Positions 10,601 to 19,600 of a stretch of DNA of 64,000 nucleotides are shown piece after piece; the first letter of the stretch is position 1, and each line of letters starts with the position of its first letter. Below the pieces are notes generated by a model. The model had not been told where the DNA came from. It made no database searches and saw nothing but the letters and a program-made list of their open reading frames with translations. The stretch lies in assembly GCA_036346255.1 (NCBI GenBank), contig CM070619.1:27162342-27226341 (forward strand). The letters are read 5' to 3'. The translations under genes and the position numbers were made by a program. Source of the DNA: Ampelocalamus luodianensis. Its lineage: Eukaryota > Streptophyta > Magnoliopsida > Poales > Poaceae.

Positions 10601-13600
10601 AAAAACAGCAAATGAAGATTTCGGAATTGAATCATCTCAAGAATTTGGAATTGAATCCGATTGGGACTTCCATAGTTCTCATGTGGAGTATCCTTTTTGA
10701 ATTGACTTTGGTTTTAGAACCTTCTTCTTTTGGCTTATGTGCACCATCAAACCGGCACCACAAGCTTGCTTCCTGGCTTGCCCTCGCTTCCCCTTGCACG
10801 ACTCCAACTCACACGCTCACTACTCTCCTTGGCGTCCATGCAGCCCATGCGGCCCAATCACCCATACCACACGCACTCCAGCCGCACTCCTCCGACCACC
10901 GTATGTCCGCTATCACATGTCCGACCACTAGATGCCCGACCACCACATGCCTGATTACCTTCCTCACTCTTGACCTTAGCAAGCTCTTTCTTTCCTTCTT
11001 GTTGCAAAACAGCACCAAATTGATACTTAGCACTATTGCAATTTAGGAATACTTAACAAAGTAGTAGATGCACTTAGGGTCGTATAAAAAAGTCTCATCA
11101 TAATCTTGACCATAAGCCTGCTGAAAACATCTTGCAACAAGATGAACCTTGTATCGCTCCACTGAACCATCTGATTTGGTCTTTACTTTGTGCACTCACC
11201 CACTTGCAAGTTATAGGAAAAGCTCCATGGCTGCACACTTTAATGCTGTCAGCTCCTCAGTCATAACCAACTGCACTCAAGTATACTAACTGCCTTATGA
11301 TAGGTACTTGGCTCAGATATTGCACATGCATGATAAAAACCCTATCTCACGAAGATGAGCATAGAGAGTAGATGCTCTGTACAGGACCTCACCACGACAC
11401 TTGCCCTGAAGCTTGGAAGAGGGCGTAGAGACCGCTTCCCCCAAAAGTACGAGGGAACAACGGAGGAAATGAGAATAGTACAAGAAGTCTCAATGATGTG
11501 ACGGTGCTTGCGCTCAGCAACACCATTTTGAGCATGAACACCAGAACATGAGCTGAAAAAAAGTACCCTCAAAAGAAAGAAAGTGACGAAAAGCTGATGA
11601 AAGATACTCCCCTCCAGAGTCAACGAAAAACACGAATAGCAGAAGAGAACTGAGTATGAACCATCTGAGCAAAAAACTGATAGATCGATATCAACTGCGA
11701 ATGGTGTTTCATAAAGTAGATCCCAACGTATCGAGTGTGGTCATCAATGAAGATGACATAGTAATTGTGACTATCCTTCGAAGCAAATGGAGAAGGACCC
11801 CAAACATCCGAATAGACCAAATCAAAGGAGCGATCAAATCTAGAAAAACTGAAATGATATGGGAGTTGTACTTGCTTGCTAAGTCTACAACCGTTGCACT
11901 AAAAATTGTTGTCATCAGAAATAGCAGAAATAGGACCAAGAACACCTTGATGAATCAAGATAGAGAGGCATGAGCCACACAAGTACCCCAAGCGATGATG
12001 CTATTGAGGAAAAAGACTTGCAAACAGAAGTAGATGCAGAAGGGCAACGAGTAGATGGACCAACAATAGAGGATAAAGGAACAGGAGTAGGAGCAGTACT
12101 AGAAATGGACGATAACTTTGACGATATTGCACAAAGCAGGAGCTATCATCAAACCTAACAAAACAGTTCATATCTCATGAGTCACCTACGAGATGAGATT
12201 CATGGAGAGCGTAGGGACAAGTGAAACATCCAAACCACGAAGTGAGAGGTGGAAAGATCCCCAATGCATGACTGCATGGTGTTCCATCACCGCTTGAATC
12301 TTGATACCTTTGCGAGAGGATGACATGATGTGAGTTGAAAGGCATCAGATGTCACATGGAAAGAAGCTCCTGAATTCAACAGCCATGGGAGTGAAGCACC
12401 CAACACAGAATATGATGGTGCAGTAAAACCGGTGGATCCACCGAAAGATGCCTATAGTTGACACAACTAGGCCTGAAGGTTGCTCATTTGAGCCTATATC
12501 TGACCAAACTAAGTTGCACAACACTCCAAAGCATTGGCAATGACAGAAGCAATAGCAGCATCACCTTCGAACGCCATGATTTGGCGACAACGCAGTAGAG
12601 CGTAAAAGGTCACGGTGACGCGCGAGCAGAGCGGCAAAGAAATGCGAGCGCATCCGCCGGAGCGAGCACCGACCGAGAGCGATTGAGAAAGAAGCGACGG
12701 TGTCGGTCGTAGCGAAAGCCGAGCACAATAGAGCATGCGTTGGCAGCTAGTGACACGGCGGTCCAGGGGGCGACGGATGTCGCACCGACCAAGGTGCCAC
12801 CACCGCGGGGGCATCATGCGGCAGCTCGCGATCTTTTCACGACACCCCTACCACTCGAGCAAAGCGAGAGGAGGCGCCGAGGCAAAGGATCGACCGATCC
12901 AGTCGGGCACCAGGTGATCAAGGCAGAGGCCCAGGGGGCGACGGCGTGCAGCGGCCTGAGGGGTGGCGGATGTCGTTGCCGAAGTAGAGGTGGCAGCGGA
13001 TCCGGGCCGACGGCTGAGGTAAAGGAGGCGAGGAGACGGCCGAGGCACCAGGTGGCCGGCTGAGGCAGAGGACCGGTCGATCCAGTCGAGCACCAAGCGG
13101 CCGAGCAGAGGAGGCCAGGCCGGCAGAATGATCCGGCGGCGAGTCCAATCGGCGGATCTGGCGGAGACTAAATGGGCGAGATCGAGCAGAGGCGATGAGA
13201 CCTCAACTCGCTAATTCGAATGTGAGAGAGACGAACCATGGGAGAAGGGAGGAAAGGCGATAGCGTCGTTGATAGCTCACGGTGATGGCAAGGATGGCGG
13301 TGGACCGATCTAGTCCCTAACCCTAACCCTAGCTCGATACCATGTTAGTTTTGGGAGAGGAGGATTTTTCTATTCACAACTATGCATCTTATTCATTATT
13401 GAAAGATATATAAAGACTGGATTAGTTGGGCCTCATAGGCTACATGGGTCACATAAGGCCAAAAGAGAGAGTGAGAGACTACTAATATGTACAAGACTCT
13501 TAACACTAGTAATTATAGTTTCTTTTTACCAATGAGTTGCGATTGCAACCTTTAGCAACCATAATTGTCTAGCCTACGATGACACCAAAATAGTCTAGCC

Positions 13601-16600
13601 TTCACTCCACACCACTTCCTCACTCCCTTGACACCTCGTAAACTATAAGAGTATAGGTGCAGAACAAATACTTTCTTTAAAAAAGTCTAAAATGAAAAAA
13701 AAAATGTCATCAAGCATGACTGCATGAGCATAACACAAATTCTTCTTGAGAAAAGTGTTATACCCTTCAAGTCAGGCTTCCGCTCCACCTTTGTCTTATT
13801 CAACCGGTTCACAATCTCATTGATCCGCTTTTCTACTTTAACAGTCCGGACCTGCAAACATGTCCGTCAATTAGAGACACAGTTATAATGATCAGACCAC
13901 TGTGGTTCAAATATTCCCATGAAAAAAGAAACTTGAGCAAACAACAGAAGCAAGTGTATCAACACGTCAAGAGGACAAAATCCCTCAAAAGGGAAAAAAC
14001 AGAAGACAAAATAACTAAGCTTTATGTGTGTGAGGGTTGGGGGGATAAATGGTAATGATTCAGCTTCACAAAAAATGAAAAACAAGAACTGATGATGAAG
14101 GATGCACTGGAAAGACAGATTGCCAGTCAAGTTCGAAAGGAGAGATAGACCTAGAGCCTGTTTGGCACGGCTATTGCTTTCCTGAAAAACAGCTTCCAGT
14201 TAGGCTGAAGAGGATTGGTGTTTGGCTATCTGGCTTTTAAGTAAGCTGGTTGCAGCTTCCGAGATGAAAAATATCTGAAATGCCCCTGAGGACAGTAACG
14301 ACTTGTTTGATGCGTTTGACGATAATTAACGACGCTAAATGCAATTGACGTCAACTACCGCAATTAACGCAATTAACTGCAATGAATGATGACTAACGCA
14401 ATTGATCGCATATAACGACGATTAATGACAACATACCCCAATTAACGCAATATACCACCATTAACGGCAATCAATGCAATTAACGTAATTAAAGACAATT
14501 ATTACAATAAACAATTATAACGTAAATAATTATTACAACAAATAATTATTATAAACAACTATGACAATAAATAATTATTTAGAACAATTATTACAATAAG
14601 TAATTATTAAAAACAATTATTACAATAAGTAATTATTAAAAACAATTATTACAATGAATAATTATTACAATAAATAATTAATAAAATAAACAATTATTAC
14701 AAAACAATATATTTACAACAAAAAAGCGAAAAAAGAGGCGGCGGAGACGGGAGAGGGTTCACGGCGGGGTCGATGGAGAGATCGGCGCTCGGAGAAGGCC
14801 AACTGTTCAGGAGGAGGCGGCGGCGGGTCGAGGCCTGGCCGGTGCGGGTTGAGGTCGGTGGCGAGGTCGAGGCCGACGATGGGGTCGAGGAAGGGAGCTG
14901 ACGGAGGAGGTAGCCGGAGGTGAGCGGAGGCGCCAAATCCAGATCTGGCCGAGCCAAGGGAGGAGGGAAGCAGCAGCGCGGGAGGAGGGAGGAGGGAAGA
15001 GGAGGGCGACGCGCGCATGGGGAGGAGGGGCCCGGCCCAGGGTCAAGGCCAACGCGCAGATCCGGTAGGAGGAGCGTCGCCGCGTAGGGAGGAAAAGAGG
15101 CGGTGGCGAGTGGGGAGGAGAAGGGGCAGCGACGCCGGCGTGGGAGGTGGGGGTCGGCGGGGAGGGGCTCGGGGGCGCGGGGTGGCAGGGGCTCAGGGGT
15201 GCGGGAGTTAGGGTTAGGGTTTGGTCGGATGGGGATTTTATTCGATGGCAAAAGCAGGTAATAACTCGTGAACTTGATGGCAAAGTTGGAGGAGGGGTGG
15301 TGGGGAACCACAGGAAGCTGCCCCGCGGCGGCTTTCCGCTTCGGGCTTTTTCACGTATAATGCGGCTTCCGACTTCCGAGAAAGCCAGTGGGAAAAGCCT
15401 CCCGTTTGGGACAGCCGCTCTTTTGGCGCGGTGTCAAGCCAAAGCCGCCCCAAACACCCCCTAAGCTAGTAAATAGTGTCCAAATTTAGTTAAAGATCAC
15501 AATAATAAAACCTTTACATTTGACACAACCCATGCAGGCTGCAATTGGAAATGGCTATGAAACAATCACAATCACAATCACATACTATCAAAAGCTTAAT
15601 GGGGGTTCAAAGAAGGACTGAACAATCACATACTATCAAATTTTCAACGTGCTAGGACTTGCATGAAGAACTCATAACAAAAAAAAATGCTATCGAAAGT
15701 TATTTTAAGGATTGTATAGTCATTAGTTCATTACAAAAGATGTGCCACAACTATATCATTGATGCAAAGTCAGAAAAAAGAACAAATAATACAATCAGTT
15801 TTACAAAGTACAGATATGAAAAAAGTACAACGAAAACATCAAAGTTTCTGAAAATAAACTCTTATTGAAATGAATGTATGTAAATACTTAAGACCAATTC
15901 TTGTCCTAAAATACTGGAAAGCTGCTAGGGACAAGTCACAACATGCATACTTCATACGGATAGTCACATAAAGTTCAAGATAGTAGCTATTCAGTAGCAG
16001 GGAACCATATCAGAGTTATGCCTGATGAACTTACATACTAGCCAAACTTTATACTCCCTCTAATTCGAAATATGAGTCGTTTTAGCCTTCTCAACTCTTC
16101 TCTAAATATAAGTCATTCTACAACTTCGAGGTATATTTACATGGTTTATTCCTATTATGCTCATTGAATGAATGCATATGTTCTCATGAATAAATGAGGT
16201 CTGTCTCTGAACCTCTCTCTCATTCCTAGCATATTTAAGAGTGGAACCATTAAAGTATAGAAATAAATGAAGGGCACCAAGCTCATTTCTCTAACTCCTT
16301 AATTCGTGTGCCCAAAGTAAAATGACTTATATTTGGAATCGAAGGGAGTACAACACAATAACTTTTAAATTTTAAATATATTAGCATTCTCAAAAGTATA
16401 TGATGTATACAAAATTATATGCATAGAATGCTGCACAAAAATAGTGAACAAGGGGAAATAAAAAGGGAAATAACGGCTTCTCACCAATTTAGGGTTGTGA
16501 AAACTGACTTGACCCACATCCATGGATGGGGTCTTCTTCAGATTGTACCATGGTGTATAAACCACATCAATGTTATTCACCTTATTACCTATAACCAAAA

Positions 16601-19600
16601 ATAGAACCATTACATGTGTCTGGCTAAGATGAAACCAGGAAAGGCAAAATATAATACTGCTTCCTTAAGTAATTTGTCCAACCTTGAATGGAATTAGCTT
16701 TAACAAGCTGGGCACAATCTTCCAACACACCTTCACTAATGTCATCCATTGTCTGACCTTTATTCAATCTCAAATATACATGTGCAGAGGACATCTTATC
16801 TACATGGAACCTGTGTTCAACAAAAATAGTTTGAGGCACAAAGCATCCTATGTGACCTCAAGAGCTTAAAAAGAAGATCCAATGAGCAAATGACATCTTA
16901 ACTAGATTTAACATTAACCACAGTTCCATTTCGTATGTACCAAAGATGAAATATGAAATGAAGAAAAGGAAGGCATTGATACATATTAAATGAGACAGGC
17001 TAACATGAATATCATTCCTATCACTTATGTTAAGGCACTTGAGATGTCTAAACAAAACTACACATGCAATCAGTCGGTCCCACCATTTCCAAAACTAACT
17101 ATGTTTGCAGTTAAACAATACTTCAATAGTTTAAATGGCTCAAATGGCAAATTGATTAAAAAAAAGTTCAAATAGCAAATAATATACTGAAGATTCATAA
17201 TTCGTACTACCGAACTTGAGCAATTAGGAATGAGAGACTTGCAAAACATCATTACTATATGACAACAGATCCTACGTCAAGATCTCACTAAACATGATAC
17301 TTCACAACAAAAGGTTGTACCACCCAACACCCACCAATGAAGCACCAAAATAGCAAAAAATGCATAAAGTAAGGACTATCAAACCAACAAAAGCAAGCAT
17401 TTTACCTGTTACTCAAACTAATAGTCATAAACATGTCTTATCTCATGGTTTACACAAGGCAGGCATCAGTAGTTCAAAACACAGAGCAAACTATTTCTAC
17501 ACCCTACAGTGCATACATTACTACTGAATCTAAGCACATCAACAACAACAACAACAACAAAGCCTTTGGTCCCAAACAAGTTGGGGTAGGCTATGAATGA
17601 AACATCTTCAAGATTAAAGAGACGAGAGCCTTGCAAAAAAATAATAATAATAATAATAATGCTAAAAAAACTACAAGGCTAAAACCCTAAGCTGTACATC
17701 CTGTCATCTGAGCCGAGAGCCTAAAACACCACCCCTAGACCTTCTTATGGTTCCGGTACTTGGATCGCTAACTTCTATACACTCCTATCCAAAGTTAATT
17801 ATTTAGCTACATTCCAATCCTCAAATCTCTTTTAACTACTTCCTCCCACATTAGTCTTGGTCGGTCTCTGCCTCTTCTTACATTTTCAGTACATCATAAA
17901 ATTCCACTACGTACCTATGCCTCAAAAGGCCTCCGTTGGAGATGTCCAAACTATCTCAAACGATGTTGGGCAAGCTTCTCTTCAATTGGTGCTACCCCAC
18001 TCTATCACGTATATCCTTATTATGGATTCGATTTACCTTGTGTGGCCACATATCCACCGTAGCATCCTCATCTCCGCTACGGTCACTTGTATTTACTATT
18101 GATGAATCTAAGCACATAAGTATATCAATTGATGAATCAGACAGTCACTTGTATTTACTATTTACACAAAAATAAAACAAAGTTGGAGCAATTCTTATAT
18201 CAAGAAGACAAAAAAAAATCCAAGGGAGAGAATGTATTTAGATTTTCATGGTTTGAACTCTGAAAGCTAACAAGAACCCATAGTACTGTACACAGAAATG
18301 CAATTCAAAACTCGAAAGTACAAACATTATACTAACACAACTACACGTCTCCAACATATTCATCTAGCGTATCACACAAGTGCACTGACTAGACATTCTC
18401 CAATTGCAGATGGAACAGAGTATCTCCGTTATGATTATCATGCATGACAACATCAATAAAATACACCAATTATACCAGACTTACGGATGGATTATGACCA
18501 CACGGTCATAAAGTTCTTAACTATGACATCTGTTGGAATTAATACGGGCTGGGCCTATTTTTAATTCTAATTAATTCCTGCAAAATCCCAAAGGCCCATA
18601 TGCACGTGCTAAAACTGTTTAGTCCCATATGGAGAGTTGAATGGGAGCTACACCACTTTAAAAGGTGGAACGTGGTAACCCCTTGTGGAATTGGAGAGAG
18701 CCAATACACGCTGCCGCTAACTTTCGCCGCCTTTGCCATGCCGTGGACGCGCGGTGCGTGCACGCAGCGTCAGCGCGTGTCGGTGCGTACGCTTTTCTTT
18801 ATCTATTCGAAAATCGAAACGCACTGACTCGCAGTTAATGGCATTAACAAACGGCTGGCAGTAACGGTTTAGTTACCAGTGAGTAATGACGACCGTTTTT
18901 TGTCTCTTCGTTTTTGCATTAAGTAGAACGAGCATTTGCTTTCAAAACCGCGCGAATGGTCGCGGTTACTAGTGAGTAATGGCGACCGTTTCTGGCCTCT
19001 GGGTTTTTGCCATTATCTGAAACAGAGCACTGGTTCTTCTCCATTCTCTAATACTCTCCACGAAAGACTATAGAACACCACTTGTTTTTGTTGCTGTCTC
19101 TGGCGATCTCCATCCCGGCGAGACGCGTGTGCGGCTACACTAGGAGAGCAAGCCTCCAGAACCCTCGTCCTTGAAGGCTTGCACGAGCGAGGACGAATAA
19201 GGTTTTTGGGGAGCGTTCGCGCGACTGCTCGCTTCATCTGATTCTCTGCTATGTCTACATCTGCGCGACTACTACCACGACATACGCGAAGTTCTCTGCT
19301 ACATCTACATCAACTGCACAACTACTACCACGACATCCTCTACACCATGGCTAACGACGACCTCACCAAGACTTCTGCTTCTACTTCTGCCGCTCCTTCT
19401 GCTGGATCTGGGTATACCTATCTCACACTTTTTGTTTGCTTAGTTTTATTATCTGTTGTTGACTTGAACATTGAGATAGGTATGCTAGTTTCTGTCCCTC
19501 TGGAAATTTGTATGCCTATAGTGTTCATATTTTACTGCTTTGTGAAAATGGCTATAGTAATTTCCATGATTTATCTAGTATATTTCTGGCATGGTTATCA

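Larger units (their letters stand above)
8583..13505 (-). mobile_element. Ty1/copia retrotransposon in intron 4, short LTRs, decayed
   Basis: Two LTRs of about 160 bp (8583-8738 and 13343-13505) bound the element. An exact 5 bp target duplication CTAGT lies at 8578-8582 and 13506-13510. The primer-binding site is beside the right LTR, so transcription runs on the minus strand, the same sense as the host gene. Order from right to left: short gag-like start, protease motif, integrase, reverse transcriptase, RNase H. This is the copia order (integrase before RT). Frames are broken throughout, and a 1.1 kb insertion splits RT. The element cannot make its own enzymes. Confidence 0.9.

Noticed and set aside
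13314..13331. Three CCCTAA telomere-like units
   Set aside because: Only three copies, next to a copia primer-binding site; they are part of the retroelement leader and not a telomere tract.
14697..15311. Open frame of 204 codons, proline/serine/arginine-rich, in the Harbinger-like element
   Set aside because: Composition follows the GC-rich block, overlapping frames on both strands are also open, and there is no domain.
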